Positions 25,150 through 32,612 of a DNA stretch of 64,000 nucleotides are shown one piece after another. Under the pieces are notes generated by a model. That model did no database searches, had not been told where the DNA came from, and saw only the letters and a list, made by a program, of their open reading frames with translations. Position 1 is the stretch's first letter, and each line of letters begins with the position of its first letter. Position numbers and translations under genes: made by a program. This DNA comes from Bacteroidota bacterium (GTDB lineage: Bacteria; Bacteroidota; Bacteroidia; AKYH767-A; 2013-40CM-41-45): assembly GCA_016721305.1 (NCBI GenBank), contig JADKIH010000016.1, forward strand, positions 55,553 to 119,552. The letters are read 5' to 3'.

Positions 25150-26049
25150 ATGCAGGATAAATCCTTGGGAATTCCCGAATCAATAACTTTCGCTTCACGC
25201 ATTCAGGACTACGTTCAACTGACAAAATTTCGTTTGTCAAGTCTGGTCGTTTTTTCAGCAGCTATGGGTTACATTATCGCTGCCGGTAATGGATTCAGCT
25301 GGTATATTCTGGGTTTGCTTTCACTCGGAGGATTTTTAGTCACAGGCTCATCTAACGCATTCAATCAGGTTATCGAAAAGGATCTCGACAAGCTGATGGA
25401 TCGCACAATGAATCGTCCGCTTCCGTCAGGACGAATGACGGTTTCCGAAGCGCTCATCGCTGCTTTCGCCATGGGTATTGCCGGCGTTGCCATTCTTTGG
25501 TTGCAAATCAATGCACTCTGCGGAATGCTTGCCTTGCTTTCGTTATTGCTCTACACTCTCGTTTATACTCCTTCCAAAAAAGTAACTCCTTTCTCAGTTT
25601 TGATCGGAGCAATTCCGGGAGCCTTTCCTCCGCTGCTCGGATGGATTGCTTTCCGCAACGAGATCGGACCGGAAGGTTTGGTGCTTTATGCAGTTCAGTT
25701 TATCTGGCAGTTCCCGCACTTCTGGGCAATTGCATGGGTGTTGCACGATGATTATCTGAAAGCCGGTTTCAAAATGCTTCCAAGTGGTTCCGGAAGAACA
25801 AAAGGCTCGGCGTTTCAAACGTTGGTTTATACTATCTGTCTGATTCCGATGGGCTTAATGCCTGAGATTTTCGGATTCACCGGTACAATTGCTACGGTAT
25901 TAATGGTTGCTTGCGGTGTTCTCTTTACGATGCAGGCTATCCGATTATATAAAGATCTTGAATTAAAATCGGCTCAACGATTGATGTTCGGATCATTCAT
26001 TTATCTGCCTGTCGTTCAGATTATCTGGATGCTCAGCAAATTATTCTAA
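25150..26049 (+). CDS. ctaB: Protohaem IX farnesyltransferase (haem O synthase)
   Basis: This 299-residue UbiA-superfamily membrane prenyltransferase converts haem B to haem O for haem-copper oxidases. The polyprenyl-diphosphate site NQVIEKDLDKLMDRTMNRPLPSG (near residues 75-97) carries the aspartate cluster, and PGAFPPLLGWIA follows in the next loop. About nine hydrophobic helices are seen. It starts a tight plus-strand operon with two subunit III genes, a subunit IV gene and an sco gene, so it serves the aa3-type oxidase whose catalytic subunits must lie elsewhere. Confidence 0.94.
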   Translation: MQDKSLGIPESITFASRIQDYVQLTKFRLSSLVVFSAAMGYIIAAGNGFSWYILGLLSLGGFLVTGSSNAFNQVIEKDLDKLMDRTMNRPLPSGRMTVSEALIAAFAMGIAGVAILWLQINALCGMLALLSLLLYTLVYTPSKKVTPFSVLIGAIPGAFPPLLGWIAFRNEIGPEGLVLYAVQFIWQFPHFWAIAWVLHDDYLKAGFKMLPSGSGRTKGSAFQTLVYTICLIPMGLMPEIFGFTGTIATVLMVACGVLFTMQAIRLYKDLELKSAQRLMFGSFIYLPVVQIIWMLSKLF

Positions 26050-26055
26050 TCAAAA

Positions 26056-26739
26056 ATGGGAGCAAGTACAATGACTTTAGTTGATCCTTCTGTTGAAGAA
26101 ATTAAAATCAAGACCGGAAAATCACTCCTCTGGCTTGGTATCATCAGCATCGTAATGCTTTTTGCCGGACTTACTTCGGCTTATATCGTTCGTCAGGGTG
26201 AAGGGAAATGGGTGGAATTTGCAATTCCCGCCATGTTCAAAATCAGCACTGTTCTCATCGTTCTCAGTAGCTTCAGCATGCAATGGGCCCTTGGTTCCAT
26301 CAAAAAAGGAAATGAACAATCTCTTCGTATTGGCCTGTTAATTACGCTGTTACTTGGTGTCGGCTTTGTAATTACACAATACCTTGCCTGGTCAGAACTC
26401 TACCGTAATGGTATTGCCTTCACAGGTCGTATTACCGATATCAAGACAAACTTCACCTATGTGCCTACGGGCAAAGAAACTCTGGCTGAGGCAAATAACG
26501 TTGGTAACGTAGCCGGGTCTTTCTTATATGTTATTACCGGATTGCACGTAATACACCTTTTGGCTGGAATGTTAGCCTTAATTGTTGTATTTTCGCGCGC
26601 ATTGGGGCATAAATACACAGTCAAAAATTACAACGGGGTGAATATGTGTGCAATATATTGGCACTTCCTGGATGGTTTGTGGGTGTATTTATTTTTCTTT
26701 TACTTTACATCCGTTAAAAGAAACCCTTGCCTAAAATAA
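26056..26739 (+). CDS. Cytochrome c oxidase subunit III-like protein (first)
   Basis: This 227-residue membrane protein of the haem-copper oxidase subunit III family has five hydrophobic helices. The segment MLFAGLTSAYIVRQGEGKWVEF opens the protein and the C-terminal helix ends YWHFLDGLWVYLFFFYF, the standard subunit III terminus. HVIHLLAGMLAL contains the conserved helix histidines. It starts 6 nt after ctaB and precedes a second, longer subunit III gene; two such genes in tandem are usual for Bacteroidota oxidase clusters. Confidence 0.9.
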   Translation: MGASTMTLVDPSVEEIKIKTGKSLLWLGIISIVMLFAGLTSAYIVRQGEGKWVEFAIPAMFKISTVLIVLSSFSMQWALGSIKKGNEQSLRIGLLITLLLGVGFVITQYLAWSELYRNGIAFTGRITDIKTNFTYVPTGKETLAEANNVGNVAGSFLYVITGLHVIHLLAGMLALIVVFSRALGHKYTVKNYNGVNMCAIYWHFLDGLWVYLFFFYFTSVKRNPCLK

Positions 26740-26774
26740 ACGATTAAAACCACTCAAAAACCGATACGAATTTC

Positions 26775-27590
26775 ATGGCTAACCATTCTGCAGTTTCTGC
26801 TCCTTCCGCCGCTTCAATCTGGGGAGGCGACACGTCTCCGTTCAGCGCTCGTTGGGGAAAACTATTCATGTGGATCTTCCTCGTTTCCGATGCATTCACA
26901 TTCTCCAGCTTGCTGATTGCTTACGGAGCAATGCGTCACCGCTTTGCCGATATCTGGCCTAAGCCGGGTGATGTGTTTACTCACTTTCCTTTTATGCACA
27001 GCTCTGTTCCTCTGGCTTACGTAGGTCTGATGACGTTCATCCTCATCATGTCGTCCGTAACAATGGTACTTGCCGTTGACGCCGGACATAACATGAATAA
27101 AAAGAGTGCCGTTCGTTGGTTGGCTCTTACGGTTATCGGTGGTTTCATGTTCCTTGGCTCTCAAGCCTGGGAGTGGTATCACTTCATCGAAGGTTCTGAA
27201 GGTGGAGCTTATGTTCTTGCCGATGGTCGCTTCGCTCGTACAAACGAATACAAAGAAGGTGAACTCAAGTTTATCGACGGAACTGCTCTCAACGGAAAAG
27301 AAGCTGAAGAAGCTATCGCCACAAGCACTCGTCATATCACCGGTGCTAATATGGAAGAAAACGAATACGGAAATACTCCGCTCTTCGCGAATTTCTTCTT
27401 CTTCATTACGGGTTTCCACGGTTTCCACGTATTCAGTGGTGTGGTTATCAATCTAATCGTTTTGGTTCTGGTTTATCAGGGCTTCTGCGAAAAGAAAAAG
27501 GATTATGAACTGGTCGAAAAAGTCGGTCTCTACTGGCACTTCGTCGATCTGGTGTGGGTATTCGTATTCACATTCTTCTACCTCGTATAA
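26775..27590 (+). CDS. Cytochrome c oxidase subunit III (second)
   Basis: This 271-residue subunit III homologue has WGKLFMWIFLVSDAFTFSSLL at the N-terminus, the pair TGFHGFHVFSGV in the fourth helix region and YWHFVDLVWVFVFTFFYL at the end. Compared with the preceding paralogue it carries an inserted hydrophilic stretch of about 60 residues (roughly 140-200: GGAYVLADGRFARTNEYKEG and onward), probably exposed outside the membrane. It is an integral part of the aa3-type oxidase complex. Confidence 0.92.
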   Translation: MANHSAVSAPSAASIWGGDTSPFSARWGKLFMWIFLVSDAFTFSSLLIAYGAMRHRFADIWPKPGDVFTHFPFMHSSVPLAYVGLMTFILIMSSVTMVLAVDAGHNMNKKSAVRWLALTVIGGFMFLGSQAWEWYHFIEGSEGGAYVLADGRFARTNEYKEGELKFIDGTALNGKEAEEAIATSTRHITGANMEENEYGNTPLFANFFFFITGFHGFHVFSGVVINLIVLVLVYQGFCEKKKDYELVEKVGLYWHFVDLVWVFVFTFFYLV

Positions 27591-27622
27591 TTAATTTCCA
27601 CCTAAAAGAAAAAATCTGAACC

Positions 27623-27961
27623 ATGTCTGATATCCATCACGAACACGTTTCTCACGCGAGCGAAGAAAAAGCTCACAGTGCATTAAATACAAAAATGATC
27701 TGGAGAGTATTCTGGATCCTCCTCGGTGTTACTATCTTCGAAGTTGCCATCTCTTTCACAGGTATTTCAAAAGATGTTCTCCTCATTACGTTCATCGCTC
27801 TCACCATCGTGAAAGCTTATTTCATCGTCGGCTACTTCATGCACCTCAAATTCGAAGTTATGCCTCTGCAATGGTCGCTGCTCCTTCCGTTTATTCTGAT
27901 CGTGTATTTAATATTCATCGCGATCTACGAAGGCTCTGCGCTCATGCACACAATCTACTAA
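27623..27961 (+). CDS. Cytochrome c oxidase subunit IV (prokaryotic type)
   Basis: This 112-residue protein has three hydrophobic helices and a histidine-rich N-terminus (SDIHHEHVSHASEE). FIVGYFMHLKFEVMPLQW is the conserved loop of prokaryotic subunit IV/CyoD-like proteins. It follows the second subunit III gene after 32 nt and is followed by sco after 5 nt. Confidence 0.88.
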   Translation: MSDIHHEHVSHASEEKAHSALNTKMIWRVFWILLGVTIFEVAISFTGISKDVLLITFIALTIVKAYFIVGYFMHLKFEVMPLQWSLLLPFILIVYLIFIAIYEGSALMHTIY

Positions 27962-27966
27962 TGTGA

Positions 27967-28407
27967 ATGAATAAGCCGAACTGGAAATCGATTCTCATTC
28001 CGTTTACAATTTTATTGTTCCCGGTAATATTATGGCTGGTACTTGTTACCGGCCATAATCACTTTCAGACCTTACCAATCATCGGTCCGGTCGATGTGAA
28101 TGCCAATGGTGATACTACCTATCATACCATCCCGCCGTTTTCTTTTACTAATCAGGATGGAAAAACAATTACCGATAAGGATCTCGAGAATCAGATTTAT
28201 GTCGCAAGCTTTTTCTTCGCCTCCTGCAAATCGGTTTGCCCGAAACTGAATGAGGAAATGGGGCGTGTGCAGTATGCTTTCAAAGACTACAAAAATTCCA
28301 CATTCTCTCTTTACCGTCGACCCGGAACGCGATTCAGTTGCTGCCTTAAAAGCTTACGCGGAAAATATGCGTGCCGACAGTTCAATGTGGTGGTTTCTTA
28401 CCGGTAA
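27967..28407 (+). CDS. SCO1/SenC copper chaperone, N-terminal part (frame broken)
   Basis: This is the N-terminal portion of an Sco-family thioredoxin-fold protein that delivers copper to the CuA site. It has an N-terminal membrane anchor, then IPPFSFTNQDGKTIT and the copper-binding CxxxC motif SCKSVCP near residues 80-86. After VQYAFKDYKN (about position 28295) the frame drifts into non-homologous sequence and stops at 28407, whereas the expected continuation FTVDPERDSV is one frame over. The break lies within 28290-28312, next to an A5 run (28291-28295). It needs one base removed to restore a continuous Sco protein of about 219 residues ending at 28624. Confidence 0.85.
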   Translation: MNKPNWKSILIPFTILLFPVILWLVLVTGHNHFQTLPIIGPVDVNANGDTTYHTIPPFSFTNQDGKTITDKDLENQIYVASFFFASCKSVCPKLNEEMGRVQYAFKDYKNSTFSLYRRPGTRFSCCLKSLRGKYACRQFNVVVSYR

Positions 28408-28624
28408 TAAAGATTCTATCTATTCTCTCGCCCGCGACGGATATCTGGTTCCTGCCGCTATGCGTACAGAGGAAAACGATTTCTTCCACTCACAGGATAT
28501 TCTGCTCATCGATAAACAAAAACGCATTCGCGGTGTTTACGATGGAACTGATAAACTGGAAGTGGATACGCTCATCGATGAAATAAAATTGCTGATGACG
28601 GAACGCCCTTTCGATAAAAAATAG
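28250..28624 (+). CDS. SCO1/SenC copper chaperone, C-terminal part (frame broken)
   Basis: This frame carries the rest of the Sco protein from about position 28303 on: FTVDPERDSVAALKAYAENM, and later NDFFHSQDILLIDKQKRIRG with the conserved copper-ligand histidine. The nominal ATG at 28250 lies inside the coding sequence of the first half in another frame, so its first 15-18 residues are not real protein. With the CxxxC motif in the upstream half, both copper ligands are preserved, which argues for a sequence error or very recent mutation rather than an old pseudogene. Confidence 0.8.
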   Translation: MRKWGVCSMLSKTTKIPHSLFTVDPERDSVAALKAYAENMRADSSMWWFLTGNKDSIYSLARDGYLVPAAMRTEENDFFHSQDILLIDKQKRIRGVYDGTDKLEVDTLIDEIKLLMTERPFDKK

Positions 28625-28626
28625 TC

Positions 28627-29172
28627 ATGTCTGCTCCCTTAATTGCCCGAAACGATTCATTCTATAAACGACTTATCTACATCGTTTCTGTTGCTGTATT
28701 CTTAGCCGTCGTTGTACTCAATCGCCTGCCAAAGCAGGAAGCTATTCCTGATTGGGTGAAAGTATTGCCGGCTCTTAATGCACTACTAAATGGAACGACA
28801 GCTTTTCTGCTTATCCTTTCGCTCTATTTTATCCGAAAGAAAAATATCGATATGCACCGACGCATCAATTTGCTTGCTTGCGTACTCTCGACTGTCTTCC
28901 TTCTTTCATACGTTGCATTCCATTCTTTCTATGGTGATACGACTTTCCCGAAAGATCATCCCTGGAAATATTTTTACTACTTCATTTTAGCAACGCATAT
29001 CATTTTGGCGGCCATTGTTTTACCGCTCGTATTACTATCTTTGTATCGTGGATTGACAAATCAGGTCGTTAGCCACAAGAAAATTACCCGCTGGTCGTAC
29101 CCAATTTGGCTCTACGTCACAATTACCGGTGTTATCGTTTATCTGATGATTTCACCTTACTACACTTTCTAA
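28627..29172 (+). CDS. DUF420 family membrane protein
   Basis: This 181-residue protein has five hydrophobic helices and the family features IDMHRRINLLA, SYVAFHSFYGDTTFP and LATHIILAAIVLPLVLL, including several histidines suited to haem or copper contact. DUF420 (CtaM-like) proteins accompany sco and ctaB and are needed for aa3-type oxidase maturation in other bacteria. It begins 2 nt after the sco stop, and its last base is the first base of the next gene's ATG. Confidence 0.86.
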   Translation: MSAPLIARNDSFYKRLIYIVSVAVFLAVVVLNRLPKQEAIPDWVKVLPALNALLNGTTAFLLILSLYFIRKKNIDMHRRINLLACVLSTVFLLSYVAFHSFYGDTTFPKDHPWKYFYYFILATHIILAAIVLPLVLLSLYRGLTNQVVSHKKITRWSYPIWLYVTITGVIVYLMISPYYTF

Positions 29173-29396
29173 TGAAAAAAGGACTAATTCTGCTTGTTTT
29201 CGCATTTTCTCTCAGCATTATGAATGCTGATGCACAGTGTGCCATGTGCCGTCGTGTTGCCGAAAGCAGCCGCGATGCTCACGAAAATAAAGTCGGAAAA
29301 GGCCTGAATAACGGTATCCTTTACCTAATGACGCTTCCGTATCTGCTCGCAGGTATCGGTGGAATTATCTGGTATAAGAACCGTAAAAAGAGCTAA
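29172..29396 (+). CDS. Small membrane protein with CAMC motif, oxidase operon
   Basis: This 74-residue protein has a cleavable-looking signal peptide (MKKGLILLVFAFSLSIMNADA), then QCAMCRRVAESS, and one C-terminal transmembrane helix (LYLMTLPYLLAGIGGIIWY) ending in basic residues. I start at ATG 29172, which overlaps the DUF420 stop by one base, rather than at the open frame's earlier 29106. Its constant place at the end of oxidase-assembly operons and the CxxC pair suggest metal or redox handling during oxidase assembly. This is inference; I do not recognise a named family. Confidence 0.72.
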   Translation: MKKGLILLVFAFSLSIMNADAQCAMCRRVAESSRDAHENKVGKGLNNGILYLMTLPYLLAGIGGIIWYKNRKKS

Positions 29397-29504
29397 TTCA
29401 GTCCAAAATACCCGTTTTCTTATAATGTCTTCTCCCCCCGGGAGCAGGCTTGATGTTTTTTATTCGTTTTCCGCTGCCAAATACTATCCTGTTGGGAATT
29501 ATGC

Positions 29505-29537
29505 TCTTGCCTCGAAGGCCATGCTTTCGTACCTTTG
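29505..29537 (+). promoter_or_regulatory. Putative promoter of trhO
   Basis: TACCTTTG (29530-29537) matches TAnnTTTG exactly, with CTTG about 20 nt upstream. Transcription would begin within a few bases of the ATG at 29544, giving a leaderless or nearly leaderless mRNA. Confidence 0.5.
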
Positions 29538-29543
29538 AAAACT

Positions 29544-30611
29544 ATGATTTTGCGAAATAAATACGATAAAGAAACACTCCGTAAGCGCCTGGAAGCCGAG
29601 AATTTTCCCCGGACAACCTTGTCTTTTTACAAATACGTCATTATTCCAAATATGGAAGAAATGCGTGACACGCTGTATAGTGAGTTTGAAGAGCTGGGAG
29701 TCCTTGGACGAATCTATGTTGCCAACGAAGGAATCAATTCGCAAATGTCGGTGCCGACGCACAACTTCGAACGCTTTGTGGAAGTTCTGTACGCTCATCC
29801 TGAATTTAAAGATGTCGATCTGAAAATTGCGGTTGAAGACAACGGCAAATCATTCATCAAACTCATCGTTCGTTTGCGTAATAAAATTGTTGCAGACGGA
29901 TTGAACGACGGAACTTTTGATGTAACGAATGTTGGTAAACATCTTTCTGCGCGCCAGTTCAACGAAGCGCTGAAACAACCGGGAACAATTGCCGTCGATC
30001 TTCGCAATCATTACGAAAGCGAAGTCGGACATTTCAAAGGTGCCATTCTTCCCGATGCCGATACTTTCCGCGATGAATTACCAATGGTGCTCGATCAGCT
30101 GAAAGATAAAAAGGATGCAAAGCTTCTTCTTTATTGCACGGGTGGTGTTCGCTGCGAAAAAGCGAGTGCGTTTTTTAAACATCATGGTTTCTCCGATGTG
30201 AATCAGCTCAACGGTGGAATTATTCACTATGCTCGTCAGGTGAAAGCCGAAGGACTCGAATCTGAATTCATCGGAAAAAATTTCGTCTTCGATGATCGTC
30301 TCGGTGAACGAATTACCGATGATATCATCAGCTCTTGTCATCAGTGTGGAGCTCCCTGCGATACGCATGTGAACTGTGCAAACGATGATTGTCATTTGCT
30401 CTTCATTCAATGTGATTCCTGCAGAGAAAAAATGAATGGCTGTTGCACTCCTCAATGCAAAGAAATTTCACTCATGCCGATTGAAATGCAACGCGAACTT
30501 CGCAAAGGCAAAAAGAAGGATAATGCTCATTCGGTTTATAAAAGCAGATTGCGCCCAAATCTCAGAGCATATCTGCACGAAAATAATTTATCATTACACC
30601 AGACTAAATAA
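29544..30611 (+). CDS. trhO: tRNA uridine(34) hydroxylase TrhO (rhodanese-like)
   Basis: This 355-residue protein contains an N-terminal ferredoxin-like domain, then a rhodanese domain (AVDLRNHYESEVGHFKGAIL) with the active-site loop LYCTGGVRCEKASAFF, and a C-terminal cysteine-rich region (CHQCGAPCDTH, CDSCREKMNGCC). The YceA/TrhO family uses the rhodanese cysteine for O2-dependent 5-hydroxylation of wobble uridine in tRNA. ATG 29544 is preferred to the in-frame TTG 29535 because of the promoter position. It is probably monocistronic. Confidence 0.92.
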   Translation: MILRNKYDKETLRKRLEAENFPRTTLSFYKYVIIPNMEEMRDTLYSEFEELGVLGRIYVANEGINSQMSVPTHNFERFVEVLYAHPEFKDVDLKIAVEDNGKSFIKLIVRLRNKIVADGLNDGTFDVTNVGKHLSARQFNEALKQPGTIAVDLRNHYESEVGHFKGAILPDADTFRDELPMVLDQLKDKKDAKLLLYCTGGVRCEKASAFFKHHGFSDVNQLNGGIIHYARQVKAEGLESEFIGKNFVFDDRLGERITDDIISSCHQCGAPCDTHVNCANDDCHLLFIQCDSCREKMNGCCTPQCKEISLMPIEMQRELRKGKKKDNAHSVYKSRLRPNLRAYLHENNLSLHQTK

Positions 30612-30633
30612 CTCACTCCTAAATCTCCCAACC

Positions 30634-32220
30634 ATGAAAAGAAAATTACTCACTCTGTTATTCAGCGTGATTTTTCTCGCCGGCACTCAAAGTGTTCTTG
30701 CGCAGAATTACATGACCGAAGACTTCACTTCCGGAATTTTACCGACCGGATGGACGAATGATAGTGCCGGTTCTCCGTCGTCTAATATTTGGTTATTCAA
30801 CAATCCATATAATCGTTTAATTTCCGGAGTAGCCTTTGATACACATTTTGCCATATTCGATTCGGATGAAGGTAGCAACGATGATGAAATTCGCGAAGAT
30901 GCTGATTTAACAACAGGTTTGATTGATATCAGCAGCGCATCTGTTTCTCTTTTCCTTGGCTTGGACGAACAGTATCGCGGAATTACGGATACATCGGGTT
31001 CACTGCGTACGATCGAATACAGCGTTGATAGTGGTGCTACATGGTTGCTCGTCGATACTACAATTCTTGATATCGGTTATCCGAATCCTGCTGCTCACTC
31101 TGAATACGATCTTTCAACTGCTTTAGGTCATCAATCAATTATGATTCGCTTCAATTTCCGTGGCTCATGGGATTGGTGGTGGGCTATCGATAATATTTCT
31201 GTCTTCCAACGTGCCAATTGTGTCTCTCCGCCAAATGCAGGCTTAGCCGGCTCAACTATGTCAATGGTGTGTTCTGATACATATTTTAATCTGACTCTGG
31301 ATAGCGCTGATGTAGCTCTTGGTATCTCGTACCAATGGCAGAGCTCACCTGATAACACTACATGGACCGACATGACAAACGATACAATTACATTTGTGTC
31401 GAACTTGCAGCAGTCGACAGCTACTTATTACCGTTGTGCTGTAACATGTAGCGGAAATACTTCTTACTCTGTTATCACTTTTGTCGACATGTATCCTCCA
31501 ACTCAGTGTTATTGTACTCCAACGTATACCCTTGGTTGTGATGCCCTCGATAAAGTTGCAGTAAATACTTTGTTGAACGATAGCACTCAATGCAATGGTC
31601 AGCCTAATAATTACATTTTTTATTCTCCGAATGGTAGCCTGACAACTACTCTTGGAACCGGCGATACATACGACTTCACCATCGCTTCCGGATTCGGATC
31701 AGGTACTCATGGTGCCGGTGTATGGTTCGATTTCAATCAGGATGGCGATTTCGATGATGCTGATGAATATTACCACATCTCTGATACAATCCCTGAAAGC
31801 TCAGGTGATATCACCACTCAAATTACTATTTCTCCTGTGGCAACACTAGGTCAAACCCGAATGAGAGTTCGCTATGTATACAATGCAGCCGTTGTTCAGA
31901 CCGATTATTGTGGCGCTCATGGCTTTGGTGAAACTGAAGATTATATTGTGACAATTGCTCTGGGAGTTTCTGTCGAAGAAAATCCGTTAAATGTTATCAC
32001 TGTGTATCCAATTCCTGCAAACAATACACTACGTATTGCCGGTCGCTCAAATAAACTCGAGGTAACACTTATGGATCAAACAGGTCGTCTGGTGAAAGCA
32101 GTTTCAATGAACTCTGCCTCATCCGAAATCAATGTGTCTGATCTGGCTGAAGGAATTTATATGCTCCGAATGACTGATGGCAAGAATGTTTCGGTAAGAA
32201 AGATTGTGATCAGCCGATAA
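30634..32220 (+). CDS. Secreted GEVED-domain protein with T9SS sorting domain
   Basis: This 528-residue secreted protein has a signal peptide (MKRKLLTLLFSVIFLAGTQSVLAQ). The next region, with strands such as EDFTSGILPTGWTND and FRGSWDWWWAIDNISVF, resembles a jelly-roll MAM/concanavalin-like domain. An Ig/PKD-like part follows, and then a GEVED domain (GVWFDFNQDGDFDDADEYY). The last 80 residues are a type IX secretion sorting domain (VYPIPANNTLRIAG to GIYMLRMTDGK...KIVISR). It is probably attached to the cell surface; substrate or role is unknown. The open frame extends upstream into trhO, but ATG 30634 directly precedes the signal peptide. Confidence 0.85.
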   Translation: MKRKLLTLLFSVIFLAGTQSVLAQNYMTEDFTSGILPTGWTNDSAGSPSSNIWLFNNPYNRLISGVAFDTHFAIFDSDEGSNDDEIREDADLTTGLIDISSASVSLFLGLDEQYRGITDTSGSLRTIEYSVDSGATWLLVDTTILDIGYPNPAAHSEYDLSTALGHQSIMIRFNFRGSWDWWWAIDNISVFQRANCVSPPNAGLAGSTMSMVCSDTYFNLTLDSADVALGISYQWQSSPDNTTWTDMTNDTITFVSNLQQSTATYYRCAVTCSGNTSYSVITFVDMYPPTQCYCTPTYTLGCDALDKVAVNTLLNDSTQCNGQPNNYIFYSPNGSLTTTLGTGDTYDFTIASGFGSGTHGAGVWFDFNQDGDFDDADEYYHISDTIPESSGDITTQITISPVATLGQTRMRVRYVYNAAVVQTDYCGAHGFGETEDYIVTIALGVSVEENPLNVITVYPIPANNTLRIAGRSNKLEVTLMDQTGRLVKAVSMNSASSEINVSDLAEGIYMLRMTDGKNVSVRKIVISR

Positions 32221-32306
32221 GGAGTAGACTAATAGGGGAAAAGCTGCTTAGATTCAACCCCTGAAGAGCAGTGTTGAACGGCATTTTATCGACATAAATC
32301 GAATAA

Positions 32307-32339
32307 TTTGCATTTCGAGGGCTCTTCTTCTTATATTTG
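32307..32339 (+). promoter_or_regulatory. Promoter of the riboswitch-metH transcript
   Basis: TTTG (32307-32310), a 21-nt spacer and TATATTTG (32332-32339) match the Bacteroidota consensus closely. The predicted start, about 32345, lies just upstream of the SAM-I aptamer. Confidence 0.65.
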
Positions 32340-32378
32340 CAGTGCGTTCTTTAATACAATCTCCCTCGTGGAGATAAG

Positions 32379-32490
32379 CTTATCAAGAAAGGTGGAGGGA
32401 TTGCGCCCTATGATACCTTGGCAACCCTGACCGGTGAATATCCCGGTAGAAGGTGCCAACTCGCCCTCCCGGGAACGGGAGCCAGATAAG
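32379..32490 (+). ncRNA. SAM-I (S-box) riboswitch aptamer
   Basis: The aptamer is closed by P1 (CTTATC 32379-32384 with GATAAG 32485-32490). It has the S-box core elements in order: AAGAAAGGTGGAGGGA, the GATACCTTGGCAACC segment, GGTGCCAA, and a final GC-rich hairpin before P1. It binds S-adenosylmethionine. An extra GATAAG directly before P1 (32373-32378) could compete for pairing. Its position upstream of metH fits methionine-cycle feedback. Confidence 0.9.
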
Positions 32491-32526
32491 TCAGTATAGA
32501 TTTTATGAATTATCGTATTCACTATA

Positions 32527-32560
32527 AATCTCTCCTGACTCTTCAGGAGAGATTTTTTTT
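32527..32560 (+). terminator. Riboswitch expression-platform terminator
   Basis: A perfect 12-bp stem (32527-32538 with 32543-32554) with loop CTCT runs into a T tract (32553-32560). It lies 37 nt after the aptamer and 53 nt before metH, so SAM binding most likely favours premature termination. Confidence 0.88.
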
Positions 32561-32612
32561 GACCTCTGCTTCAAGCAAGCGGTCAAGTTTGAGTTTAATT
32601 CTAGTAAAAAAA

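Noticed and set aside
26862..27428. 188-residue minus-strand ORF
   Set aside because: It lies entirely antisense to the well-supported second subunit III gene and has low-complexity Phe/Ser/Glu-rich composition typical of a shadow frame.
30436..30633. Upstream extension of the GEVED/T9SS protein
   Set aside because: The extension overlaps trhO, and a clean signal peptide begins at ATG 30634.
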